Shown: one piece after another, positions 51,044 to 59,775 of the stretch | Layout of the letters: each line of letters opens with the position of its first letter | Numbering within the stretch: position 1 is the stretch's first letter | NCBI GenBank assembly: GCA_964628185.1 | Contig: CAZVLQ010000004.1 | Location: forward strand, 41,738-105,737 | Source: CAZVLQ01 sp964628185 | Lineage (GTDB): Bacteria > Pseudomonadota > Zetaproteobacteria > Mariprofundales > Mariprofundaceae | DNA: 64,000 nt | Reading direction: 5' to 3' | The notes under the pieces: generated by a model | Databases searched by the model: none | Seen by the model: the letters and a program-made list of their open reading frames with translations, nothing else | Told to the model about the DNA's origin: nothing | Made by a program: the position numbers and the translations under genes

Positions 51044-51129
51044 GTCAAATAAGGAGTGGAAAATGGGCCAGGGCTTGCTCCCTGCGTCGTTGTTCCCCCC
51101 TGGATCACCCGGCCATGGCGCCATCCTGG

Positions 51130-52128
51130 TTATGAATAAGCGCGAGTCATGCCGGCCGCGATTTCTGCAAAATGCTGTCTCAGTTTAGCTGGCTCAAGCA
51201 CTTCAACCTGATCGCCGAATCCCAGCAGCCACCAGCGCAGTTCGGATGTGTCCTGCACCGTGGCTGTAACCAGCATGCGGCCATCGGGTTGCTCTGCGAT
51301 AGCCTGATCGTCTGAAAGTGGACGTTCGTCCAGATGGAAAGCTGCATCTTTGGAAAAGAGAACCTTGAGCTTAACCGTCCCTCCCACAACGAAATCAAGT
51401 TCGCCGGAAGAGATATAGTCATCCAGATTAAATCCATCAGGGGCACTTGCCGGCTTGTCCAGGACCTGCGCCTCCTGCATCCGGTGCAGCGTCAGCAGAC
51501 GAATATCAGGATAATCCCACATCGAGCAAACCAGATAGATGATGCCGTCTTTCAGCACCAACCCGAGCGGATTGATTTCATATTCTTTCCCGCCATCCTG
51601 TCCGCGAGGAAGGTATTGAACGGCAAGGCGGCGATTGCGCAGCAAGGCATCATACACCTGATTTTGCACATCGGCGTCAATGGCGGGGGCTTTGAGCTTC
51701 GGCCCCCGATGCAGGACGCGCACCTTGCCCCGCCATGCAGGCGCGCCTTTATCGGCGGAGATATTGTCCAGCACATGCGCCGCTGTCCTGAAGTGCGGCT
51801 GCATCTGCCGCAGCGTGGCCTTGGGCAGCATCGGTTCCAGATGCTCGCCGGCCAGCCAGAAGGCAAGGGCTGTATGCGAATCCATGCCGGGGATGTCCAT
51901 CACATCAGCCTCCGCCATCCACGACCAGCCGAAGGGTTTGCCTTCTTCATCGCATGCGAGCGGATAGATGCTTGAGAGCCTGACCAGGTCGCGCTGGATG
52001 GTACGCTGAGTGGTATCAAACCCTTCATCGGCCAACTTCTGCTTCAGGTCGGCTGTGGAAATCTTGAGCGGATATCGCGGAACCAGCCGCAGCATCTGCC
52101 ACTGGCGCATCAGGGTGTCACTCATCAT
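51130..52128 (-). CDS. WYL-domain transcription regulator
   Basis: 332 residues. An N-terminal winged helix (LKQKLADEGFDTTQRTIQRDLVRLS) is followed by a WYL ligand domain (strands with LLTLHRMQEAQVLDK) and a WCX C-terminal part (ELRWWLLGFGDQVEVLEP). WYL regulators often sense nucleic-acid or nucleotide ligands and control defence loci (BrxR, CapW). The start overlaps the stop of the ATPase gene, so both form one unit. Confidence 0.85.
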   Translation of the reverse strand: MMSDTLMRQWQMLRLVPRYPLKISTADLKQKLADEGFDTTQRTIQRDLVRLSSIYPLACDEEGKPFGWSWMAEADVMDIPGMDSHTALAFWLAGEHLEPMLPKATLRQMQPHFRTAAHVLDNISADKGAPAWRGKVRVLHRGPKLKAPAIDADVQNQVYDALLRNRRLAVQYLPRGQDGGKEYEINPLGLVLKDGIIYLVCSMWDYPDIRLLTLHRMQEAQVLDKPASAPDGFNLDDYISSGELDFVVGGTVKLKVLFSKDAAFHLDERPLSDDQAIAEQPDGRMLVTATVQDTSELRWWLLGFGDQVEVLEPAKLRQHFAEIAAGMTRAYS

Positions 52129-53270
52129 CCATCTCCTTGCGATTCCGGCATGAGAAATGATTCAAAATTATCCGGCGTCACCACCGCAGTAACGCAATCA
52201 GGATATGCTCTCGTAAAGGTTTTAGAAAATTTTGCTTTAGCCTTGGGGTTCCATTTGAATTCCCATGCCGTTAGTTGTCCACCCTGCTCCTCCAGATAGT
52301 CAATCTCCTGTTGCGCCTGGGTGCGCCAGAAGTAACGGCTGACCTGAATACCCCGGGCGGACAAGCACTTGAGCCGTTCGCAGATCAGAAAGTTTTCCCA
52401 TAATGCCCCCGTGTCACTGCGCAAGGCGGGCGGATTGAAATTGTGGAGGATGGCATTTCGGATTCCATTGTCATAAAAGTAGATTTTCCGGCTTTTCTTC
52501 AACTCGCTGCGAAGATTCCGGCTCAATGCGCCCAGCCGGAATAGAATGAACGACTTTTCCAACAGGGAGATATAGCGTTCCACCGTGGCCTGATCGAGTC
52601 CGGACATGCGGCCCAGTTCAGCATACGAAACTTGCTGCCCCAGTTGGAAGGCAATGGCCTGCACCAGACGCTCAAGACGATCCGGTTTCTGAATCCGCTC
52701 CCATGTCAGAATGTCCTTGTAGAGATAACTGTCCGCAAGTTGGGACAACAGGGCGGCTTCATCGCCGGGATTGAGGACGACATCGGGGTAGAAACCATAG
52801 ATCAGCCGGTGCTCAAGCAAGCGCCGCTCCTCCGTCTCGCCATGATGCCGTACCATTTCCCGCCAGGAGAGCGGATAGAGGTGAAACTCCCATTTGCGGC
52901 CGGTCAAGGGTTCGTTGATACGGTTGGCCAGTTCAAAAGCGGATGATCCGGTCGCCAGCACCTTGACCTGATCGCATTGATCCGCAATCAGCTTGAGGCA
53001 CAGGCCGATGTTTTCAATACGTTGCGCTTCGTCAATCACCAGTACGCGGCGTGAACCGATCAGGTTTCTGATTTGAGTGGAGGTGGCATGGTCCAATAGC
53101 CGGCGAATGTCCGCTTCGTCGCCGTTCCACCACAGGACAGGCGTATCCATCCGGTCCGTAATATAATGCATCAGGGTGGTCTTCCCGGTCTGGCGCGCTC
53201 CGAGCAGAATAATCACTTTTCGATCATTCATCCTGTGCATGATAATGTCGGCAACTTCCCTTAAAACCAT
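52125..53270 (-). CDS. AAA ATPase with DUF4143 (AAA_14)
   Basis: 381 residues. The P-loop is GARQTGKTTL, Walker B-like VLVIDEAQRI, then sensor ATGSSAFEL. The C-terminal DUF4143 part has FYDNGIRNAIL and ENFLICERL, then a PD-(D/E)xK-like tail (EIDYLEEQGGQLTAWEFKW). Such genes are common in islands and their function is unknown. Translated with the WYL regulator gene. Confidence 0.85.
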   Translation of the reverse strand: MVLREVADIIMHRMNDRKVIILLGARQTGKTTLMHYITDRMDTPVLWWNGDEADIRRLLDHATSTQIRNLIGSRRVLVIDEAQRIENIGLCLKLIADQCDQVKVLATGSSAFELANRINEPLTGRKWEFHLYPLSWREMVRHHGETEERRLLEHRLIYGFYPDVVLNPGDEAALLSQLADSYLYKDILTWERIQKPDRLERLVQAIAFQLGQQVSYAELGRMSGLDQATVERYISLLEKSFILFRLGALSRNLRSELKKSRKIYFYDNGIRNAILHNFNPPALRSDTGALWENFLICERLKCLSARGIQVSRYFWRTQAQQEIDYLEEQGGQLTAWEFKWNPKAKAKFSKTFTRAYPDCVTAVVTPDNFESFLMPESQGDG

Positions 53271-53382
53271 AGCATCTCCGATAGTAATCTATTATTATTT
53301 ATATAATACATGATTACTTTCGTGGAATCTTATAAATATAGAAGGTCTGACGCAAGTTTGAATGCCCGCGGTAGCGCAAAAA

Positions 53383-53541
53383 TTACGCATCTTCCAATTC
53401 CTGGCGAGTCTTCCGTTTCAGACGCTTGCGATCATAGTCCCTGGATGACTTCTGCACCTGCGAAGGCGGCGGATTCTTTTTACGGACCTTGATTTCGGAT
53501 TGCTTGATGGTACCGACCTTGAGGTTTTTCTTTTTAGACAT
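53383..53541 (-). CDS. 52-residue basic protein coupled to the DUF2779 cluster
   Basis: Reads MSKKKNLKVGTIKQSEIK to a TAA. Lysine and arginine rich, so probably nucleic-acid binding or disordered. The ATG overlaps the TGA of the next upstream gene (TGATG), good evidence of a real coupled gene. Nothing in known families comes to mind. Confidence 0.6.
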   Translation of the reverse strand: MSKKKNLKVGTIKQSEIKVRKKNPPPSQVQKSSRDYDRKRLKRKTRQELEDA

Positions 53542-54095
53542 CACAGGTTTTCCAGCCAGTTATTCCAAGCTTCTAATTCCCATTGAGCAATGGATTTTCC
53601 TTCTAATGAAGCTTTTTTCTTGGCAGCCTCTACCCAGATGAGATAGTCACGAACATCATCAGACTCTGTCCATTTATCTGGAAGCCCTAGCCTTTTTCCC
53701 AAAATAATACCGTCAAAAGGGCAGTGTGGTGGTTCATTCCGCCAACCGAGGCACCATTGGTACTTTAAGTAAAGATTAACCAACTTCTGGGTAGTTCCAA
53801 ACCGAAACTCATTAATCCCTTCTGAATATTCGTCACCCTTTATCATTATATTGATACGATCTTGGATGTTTTTCAGCTTTTTAACGAAACACCCACTTTT
53901 AGTAGCACCCACATCGACTGTTTGGGATTTAACGATCTCTTTTAACTTGTTTTTGAAGGCAATCTTCTGACTATCGCTAAGAGATGATCCTTTGCAGTAA
54001 ATTTTCCCCCGCTGAAATGCACCAGCAATGCTTGAACTCCAAATGGCATTATCAATAAACTCCTTCATAGAAGGCGAAACTCTAGTTTCGGACAT
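53541..54095 (-). CDS. Unknown 184-residue A/T-rich protein
   Basis: Starts at ATG 54095 after GGGAG. The base composition is A/T-rich. It reads like a soluble helical protein with a WCLGWRNEPPHCPFDG segment that resembles the C-terminal part of some type II restriction or HEPN-like partners only vaguely. It overlaps the DUF2779 gene by 14 bases and the small basic gene at its end. Function unknown. Confidence 0.6.
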   Translation of the reverse strand: MSETRVSPSMKEFIDNAIWSSSIAGAFQRGKIYCKGSSLSDSQKIAFKNKLKEIVKSQTVDVGATKSGCFVKKLKNIQDRINIMIKGDEYSEGINEFRFGTTQKLVNLYLKYQWCLGWRNEPPHCPFDGIILGKRLGLPDKWTESDDVRDYLIWVEAAKKKASLEGKSIAQWELEAWNNWLENL

Positions 54096-55569
54096 GATCA
54101 ACTCCCATTGAGATGTTTTTTTGAATTAGCGCATGCACAATCTTCACCATTGCCAGCGTATCGAGCTTGCAGTATTCCAGCAGTTGCCCGGCAATTTTCT
54201 CTCTTTCCTTCGAATCGGCGTTTGCTGCCTGGATCCACGCTAATTGAGCATCACCGCCATGCTTGACGCCATCCAGGTCAGCATAACTGAGTTCCGGCGC
54301 CAGTGCAGGCAGAACAGCCTTGATGGACCACGATCCTTTCTGTGAGGGGTGGTAATAAGCACGGCGGGTGATCGGCAGAAGGTCTTCAATCCTGTCATGG
54401 ATACCCATCAGTTCATTGCTCAAATCCGGATACATATCAGCAAGGCTGCGGATTACACTCCTTTCAAAACCGGCATTGTATGCCAGCACCACACCATCCC
54501 GGCCCAGGTGTTCCACAAGCGATTCAGTACATGCCCGCCGTGGATCATTGCCGGATAAATCCAGAAATTCGACATGTTCCATCCGCCCGTCTTCATGATG
54601 GATATGGCAGGACCACTGAAACGGCACCTGCTGATAAGGGCGTACACCCTTCCAGCGCGGAACGGCAAGCCCGATGGTTTCAAAATCAAGGTAATAGCGA
54701 GGCCACGGCAGTTCCTTCAGTACGGCGGCTTCCGCTATATCCACTTCCTCTTTTCCCGCACAGGTTGCCCGCCAGACACGCTGATGGTTCGGGTTGTTTA
54801 ACTCCGTTTCCGGGATGTCCCGGACATCTGCATATTTTGAAATAAGCCCACTCTTTTTAGGTTCCCGGAGATTGGGGAGAATGGCTACAGGATATTCCGG
54901 CGAGTCATCAGGCGAACAATATGGACAAAATTCGCACGCATAAGGATCACTGCACTGCTTGCCCATTTCAATGGCAGGCTCATTGCCATTGAGCATGGCT
55001 ACAAACGAATCTTTTTGACCAGGGATGGAATCAATCAGTGCATCGACCTGTTTGCTAATGTCTTCAGCAGTCAGCAACCCGTCATAATTACCATCGCCCT
55101 GATAAACGAACCGGTTGTTCACATGCATCAGGCGCACCGCTGCCAGTTTGAGTCCGCAGCCTTGCAGCACCCATGCCTGAACCGTTGCATCAGGGATGTA
55201 ACAGGGCTTAACCGATGTGGCTCCCTTTACCTCCGTCAGAATCCAACCGGCAAGGGAACGCTCCAGAATATCAACGCGAACCAATAGTCCGTCGTGACAG
55301 AAGGTAGCCTCATGGATAACCTGAACGGATGGATCGGCAACCAGCCGGCTCGTTTCCTTCAAAGCGGCATTCATTCCACCGTCATACTCGACAAGAGTGC
55401 CCGGAAACAGCCGACGTGCCATTTCGCCCACCTCATTACCATTGAGAATGGACAGGCTCTCTTCATCTTCGGCAAGATCAGGCTTGTGAACCTGTAGCCA
55501 TAACCGTTTCGGGCATTGCAGCCCGGCGATAAATTTGGATTTGGACAGGTAGTATGGTTTCATGCGCAT
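54082..55569 (-). CDS. DUF2779 nuclease: Cas4-like plus DEDD-like exonuclease
   Basis: 495 residues, two domains. The N-terminal half looks like a Cas4-type PD-(D/E)xK nuclease: first Cys in GLQCPKRLWL, Asp in LVRVDILERS, Glu-x-Lys in LTEVKGATS, then a cysteine triad (C..YACEFCPYC) for an Fe-S cluster. The C-terminal half has DEDD-exonuclease text: YYLDFETIG, AYNAGFERSVI and YCKLDTLAMV. This double-nuclease plan is that of DUF2779 proteins. It is the lead gene of a three-gene unit. Confidence 0.82.
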   Translation of the reverse strand: MRMKPYYLSKSKFIAGLQCPKRLWLQVHKPDLAEDEESLSILNGNEVGEMARRLFPGTLVEYDGGMNAALKETSRLVADPSVQVIHEATFCHDGLLVRVDILERSLAGWILTEVKGATSVKPCYIPDATVQAWVLQGCGLKLAAVRLMHVNNRFVYQGDGNYDGLLTAEDISKQVDALIDSIPGQKDSFVAMLNGNEPAIEMGKQCSDPYACEFCPYCSPDDSPEYPVAILPNLREPKKSGLISKYADVRDIPETELNNPNHQRVWRATCAGKEEVDIAEAAVLKELPWPRYYLDFETIGLAVPRWKGVRPYQQVPFQWSCHIHHEDGRMEHVEFLDLSGNDPRRACTESLVEHLGRDGVVLAYNAGFERSVIRSLADMYPDLSNELMGIHDRIEDLLPITRRAYYHPSQKGSWSIKAVLPALAPELSYADLDGVKHGGDAQLAWIQAANADSKEREKIAGQLLEYCKLDTLAMVKIVHALIQKNISMGVDHVRN

Positions 55570-55587
55570 GAGTATAACAAGGAATAC

Positions 55588-55613
55588 GACATATTACGTC
55601 GCAATATAATGTC
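55588..55613. promoter_or_regulatory. Inverted repeat between DUF2779 and pheA
   Basis: GACAT (55588-55592) and ATGTC (55609-55613) bracket A/T-rich arms (ATATTA, AATATAA) and could be an operator for the DUF2779 unit. Weak evidence. Confidence 0.3.
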
Positions 55614-55668
55614 TACAGGAAAGTTAGACCCTATTCGGTATTTTTTTACCGGACAATTACCGGCAATA

Positions 55669-56766
55669 TTACAATGGTTCTGCGACGGGATAGGAGCCCA
55701 GCACTTTCAGAAAGCTGTCCGGCAGGGTGCGGATATCTTCCAGCGCCGCCGCCACTGCCGGCTGACTCCGGTGCCCCTGTAAATCCGCGAAAAACACATA
55801 TTCCCACATTTTTTTTCTTGAGGGGCGGGATTCGATGCGCGTCAGGCCGATACCGCGTTTGTGAAACGGTTCCAGTAAATCATGCAGGGCGCCCGGCCGG
55901 TCCGTCGTGGACATTACCAGTGCGGTTTTATCCTGGCCCGAGGGCGGTGAATCATGCTGGCCGATAACCAGAAAACGGGTGGTGTTGCCGTGGTGATCCT
56001 CGATGTTCTTCTTCAACACATTCAGGCCCAGACGTTCAGCGGTCTCCAGGGAAGCAATGGCCGCGGCGTGATCCTGTTGTACGATCTGCTCGGCTGCCGC
56101 GGCCGTGGAATCCTTCTCCTCCAGATGCGCGTGCGGGAGGTGGGATTGCAGCCATTGTCTGCATTGCCCGAGCACCTCCGCCTTGGTATATACCACCGAA
56201 ATCTCTTCCAGCTTTTCGGTCACCGCCAGCAGGTGATGGTGAATTCCAAGCAGTATTTCAGCACAGATGGAGACATCCCGATCCACAAACAGATCAAGCG
56301 TGTGCGTGACCGCGCCTTCGAATGCATTTTCCACCGGCACCACGCCGTAGGTGACGCGGCCTGATTCGACCTCATCAAATATTTCATCAAAATTCCTGCA
56401 GGCGATATAGCTTGCCGTGGAACCGAACTGTTTGCGCGCCGCCACATGGGTGAATGTGCTTTCCGGTCCCAGAAAGGCGATGGTCAGAGGGGTCTCCAGT
56501 GAAAGACAGGCGCCGATAATTTCGCGAAAGATGCCGTGCAGGGCCGCATCCGGGATCACGCCACGGTTTTTTTTCAGCAGCCGGCGGATAATTTCCGCTT
56601 CGCGACTGGGAACATAAAAGGGCGCATCGCCGTTCGTATGCTTGTGTTCCCCGACCTGTCCCGCCAGCCGCGCCCGTTCATGAATCAGGGCAAGCAACTG
56701 TTCATCCACGGCGTCAATGGCGTGCCGCAGTTCACTTAAGGGTTGGGCATGGCGGGAATGTTTCAC
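55669..56766 (-). CDS. pheA: Chorismate mutase / prephenate dehydratase (P-protein)
   Basis: 365 residues. An N-terminal AroQ chorismate mutase (LRHAIDAVDEQLLALIHERA) is followed by the prephenate dehydratase domain (AFLGPESTFTHVAA, TYGVVPVENAFEGAV, NTTRFLVIG) and a C-terminal ACT domain (RPGALHDLLEPFHKRGIGLTRIESRP). It makes phenylpyruvate. It would normally be immediately upstream of hisC; here about 15 kb lies between. Confidence 0.95.
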   Translation of the reverse strand: MKHSRHAQPLSELRHAIDAVDEQLLALIHERARLAGQVGEHKHTNGDAPFYVPSREAEIIRRLLKKNRGVIPDAALHGIFREIIGACLSLETPLTIAFLGPESTFTHVAARKQFGSTASYIACRNFDEIFDEVESGRVTYGVVPVENAFEGAVTHTLDLFVDRDVSICAEILLGIHHHLLAVTEKLEEISVVYTKAEVLGQCRQWLQSHLPHAHLEEKDSTAAAAEQIVQQDHAAAIASLETAERLGLNVLKKNIEDHHGNTTRFLVIGQHDSPPSGQDKTALVMSTTDRPGALHDLLEPFHKRGIGLTRIESRPSRKKMWEYVFFADLQGHRSQPAVAAALEDIRTLPDSFLKVLGSYPVAEPL

Positions 56767-56955
56767 GGGCTTGAAGCTACCAATCCGGCAATGGAACTCA
56801 ATGCGGATATGATGATGCCCGCGCCGGCCATGAATTATGCAGAAATGTGAATAACTCTTTTTTCAGCCAAATCTGGTTTTGAATAAACGAGGGAAGGAGG
56901 CCATGATTCAGCCTTACCGGGGTATTCGAATGAAAAATGATAGCAGAAGGTAAAG

Positions 56956-59307
56956 ATGCGCTTGAGCGAACGCGATATCTGCAGTAAATTTATCACGCCG
57001 GCCGTTGTCGATGCCGGTTGGGATTTGCAGCATCAGATTCGCGAAGAGGTTACCTTCACGGCAGGCCGCATCATTGTGCGAGGCAAGCTGGTGGGTCGCG
57101 GCAAAAAGAAACGTGCCGACTACATCCTCTATCATAAGCCGAATATCCCGATTGCCCTGATTGAAGCGAAGGACAACAAACACAGCATTGGCGATGGCAT
57201 GCAGCAGGCGCTTGCCTATGCCGATACGCTCGATATCCCGTTTGTCTATAGTTCCAATGGCGACGGTTTTCTGGAGCATGATCGGGTCGGTTCCATTGGA
57301 ACGGTTGAGAGGGAATTGACGCTTGCCGAGTTTCCTTCCCCTGATGAGTTATGGCGACGCTACTGCATTGCCAAGGGGCTTGCGGATGATGAATCCGAAA
57401 AACTGCTGTCGCAGGATTATCATCACGATGGCAGTGGAAAGTCACCACGCTATTATCAATGGGTTGCCATCAACCGGACTATCGAAGCCATAGCCAAGGG
57501 GCAGCGCCGTATTTTGCTGACGATGGCAACAGGCACTGGCAAAACGCTGACCGCTTTCCAGATTATCTGGCGATTATGGAAGGCAGGAACGAAGAAACGC
57601 ATCCTGTTCCTGGCAGATCGCAATATTCTTGTAGATCAGACGAAGACCAATGACTTCAAACCATTCGGTGGCGCCATGACCAAAATTAGCAAGCGTCAGG
57701 TGGACAAGTCCTACGAAATCTATCTGTCGCTCTATCAGGCGGTGACAGGAAATGAGGAAGAGAAGAATATCTACAAGCAGTTCTCGCCCGATTTCTTCGA
57801 TCTGATTGTCGTCGATGAATGCCATCGCGGCAGTGCCGCCGAGGATTCTGCCTGGCGGGTGATCCTTGAATATTTTCATTCGGCCACCCAGATCGGCATG
57901 ACGGCCACACCGAAAGAAACCGAGGATGTTTCCAATATTCACTACTTTGGCGAACCGGTTTATACCTATTCACTGAAGCAGGGCATTGAGGATGGTTTCC
58001 TGGCACCGTACAAGGTCGTACGCATTGATCTGGACAAGGATTTGACCGGCTGGCGACCAGAGAAGGGCAAGCGGGACAAATACGGTCAGGAGGTTGAGGA
58101 TCGAATCTATAATCAACGCGATTTTGACCGCTCTCTGGTGCTGGAAAAGCGCACCGATCTGGTAGCGAAGAAGGTGACCGAGTTCATGCAGGCGACCAAC
58201 CCCTATGCCAAGGCCATCGTGTTTTGTGAAAATATCGACCATGCCGAGCGTATGCGTCAGGCTCTGGTGAACGGGAATGCCGATCTCTGCCGTGATAATC
58301 CGAAGTTCGTTATGCGTATTACCGGTGATAATGATGAAGGTAAGGCGGAGTTGGATAATTTCATTGATCCCGAATCGCGCTATCCGGTGATTGCCACGAC
58401 ATCCAAGCTGATGACCACCGGTATTGATGCCCAGACCTGCCAGTTGATTGTGCTGGATCAGCGTATCCAGTCGATGACGGAGTTCAAGCAGATCATCGGT
58501 CGTGGTACACGGGTAAATGAGGACTACGGCAAGTATTACTTCACCATCATGGATTTTCGCAAGGTCACCGAACTGTTCGCCGATCCTGATTTCGATGGCG
58601 ATCCGGTGCAAATTTATGAACCGAAAGAGGATGAGCCGATTGTCCCGCCTGACGAGGAAGGGGGAGAAGCATCCGGAGAGGGTAACGACGGCGCTGATCC
58701 CATTGAGGAGATCATTATCGATGAGCCTCCGCATAAACCCGTGCGTTATGTCGTGGACGATGTGGGAGTGGATATCGTATCGGTGCGCGAGCAGTACTAC
58801 GGCAAGGACGGCAAGCTGATTACTGAATCGCTGAATGATTACACGCGCAAGACTGTGACTGAAGAGTTCGATTCCCTGGATGATTTTGTACGCCGCTGGT
58901 CAGAAGCCGACAAGAAACAGGCAATCATCGGGGAGTTAACGGAGCAGGGCGTACTGTTTGATGCGTTGGCCGATGAGGTCGGCAAGGATTTCGACCCGTT
59001 CGACCTGATCTGTCACGTCGCCTTTGGCCAGCCGCCGTTAACCCGAAAGGAACGGGCCGAGAACGTGAAGAAGCGGCACTACTTCGCCAAATACGGCGAG
59101 CAAGCCAGGGCCGTACTCGAAGCACTGCTCGATAAATATGCCGATGGCGGTATTGAAAACATAGAGGATATGGGCGTGCTGAAAGTACAACCAATCAACC
59201 AGTTTGGATCGCCTGTGGAAATTGTGCGGGCTTTTGGCGGTAAGGAATCGTTCCAGAATGCGATTCAGGAGTTGGAAGAGCAGTTGTATCAATCCACTGC
59301 GGCGTAG
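56956..59307 (+). CDS. hsdR: Type I restriction enzyme, R subunit
   Basis: 783 residues. The N-terminal nuclease has the ALIEAKDNK Glu/Lys motif. The SF2 motor has Walker A TGTGKTLTA at about 191 and VVDECHRG at about 285, then TATPKETE and IGRGTR motif VI. The insert and C-terminal part match the EcoEI-type HsdR. First gene of the RM locus; AGAAGGT before the ATG. Confidence 0.95.
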   Translation: MRLSERDICSKFITPAVVDAGWDLQHQIREEVTFTAGRIIVRGKLVGRGKKKRADYILYHKPNIPIALIEAKDNKHSIGDGMQQALAYADTLDIPFVYSSNGDGFLEHDRVGSIGTVERELTLAEFPSPDELWRRYCIAKGLADDESEKLLSQDYHHDGSGKSPRYYQWVAINRTIEAIAKGQRRILLTMATGTGKTLTAFQIIWRLWKAGTKKRILFLADRNILVDQTKTNDFKPFGGAMTKISKRQVDKSYEIYLSLYQAVTGNEEEKNIYKQFSPDFFDLIVVDECHRGSAAEDSAWRVILEYFHSATQIGMTATPKETEDVSNIHYFGEPVYTYSLKQGIEDGFLAPYKVVRIDLDKDLTGWRPEKGKRDKYGQEVEDRIYNQRDFDRSLVLEKRTDLVAKKVTEFMQATNPYAKAIVFCENIDHAERMRQALVNGNADLCRDNPKFVMRITGDNDEGKAELDNFIDPESRYPVIATTSKLMTTGIDAQTCQLIVLDQRIQSMTEFKQIIGRGTRVNEDYGKYYFTIMDFRKVTELFADPDFDGDPVQIYEPKEDEPIVPPDEEGGEASGEGNDGADPIEEIIIDEPPHKPVRYVVDDVGVDIVSVREQYYGKDGKLITESLNDYTRKTVTEEFDSLDDFVRRWSEADKKQAIIGELTEQGVLFDALADEVGKDFDPFDLICHVAFGQPPLTRKERAENVKKRHYFAKYGEQARAVLEALLDKYADGGIENIEDMGVLKVQPINQFGSPVEIVRAFGGKESFQNAIQELEEQLYQSTAA

Positions 59308-59343
59308 AACTAGAGATTATAAAGGTTCGAATAGGAGTCTAAT

Positions 59344-59751
59344 ATGGCGAGAAGAAATTTAACGCGACAGAAACTAAATAGAGACAAATTTATTGTCCTT
59401 GTTCGCTTCATGCTAGTGGCTGCCGAAAAGAAGAGGCTGGTAGAATATAACGAGCTAAACAAGGTGTTCGGCATTCCACTTGAAGACCTGCGAGATTATG
59501 CAGGCTTTCTTGGCGATTACTGTGTGAAGAATGACCTTCCTTGGCTAAATTCCCTGATTGTTAACACAACTGATGGGCATCCAGGAAGAGACTTTTTTAC
59601 TTGGGCTAACGCTAACTCTAAAAAACAAGTTGATTGGGGGGAATGTGTAGCAGACTGTTTTCGAGAGTGCCGTATACCACTTTCTAACAGCGAACGCTTT
59701 CAAAACACTTCTGGCATTACCCCAAATATTGAAGAGTTTTTGAATCAATGA
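59344..59751 (+). CDS. Small A/T-rich accessory protein within the RM locus
   Basis: 135 residues, basic at the N-terminus (ARRNLTRQKLNRDKFIVL). A/T-rich relative to hsdR and hsdM, so likely a later insertion. No catalytic motif seen. It lies between hsdR and hsdM on the same strand. Confidence 0.6.
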   Translation: MARRNLTRQKLNRDKFIVLVRFMLVAAEKKRLVEYNELNKVFGIPLEDLRDYAGFLGDYCVKNDLPWLNSLIVNTTDGHPGRDFFTWANANSKKQVDWGECVADCFRECRIPLSNSERFQNTSGITPNIEEFLNQ

Positions 59752-59775
59752 TTCGGTTTCACCACTAGGACAGTT

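Noticed and set aside
53310..53492. 60-codon plus-strand frame
   Set aside because: Opposite to the coupled 52-residue gene at 53383-53541, which has better support.
40600..55668. Integrase, transposase or insertion sequence ends that would define the island
   Set aside because: No recombinase frame or terminal inverted repeats found; island status rests on gene content and the split operon.
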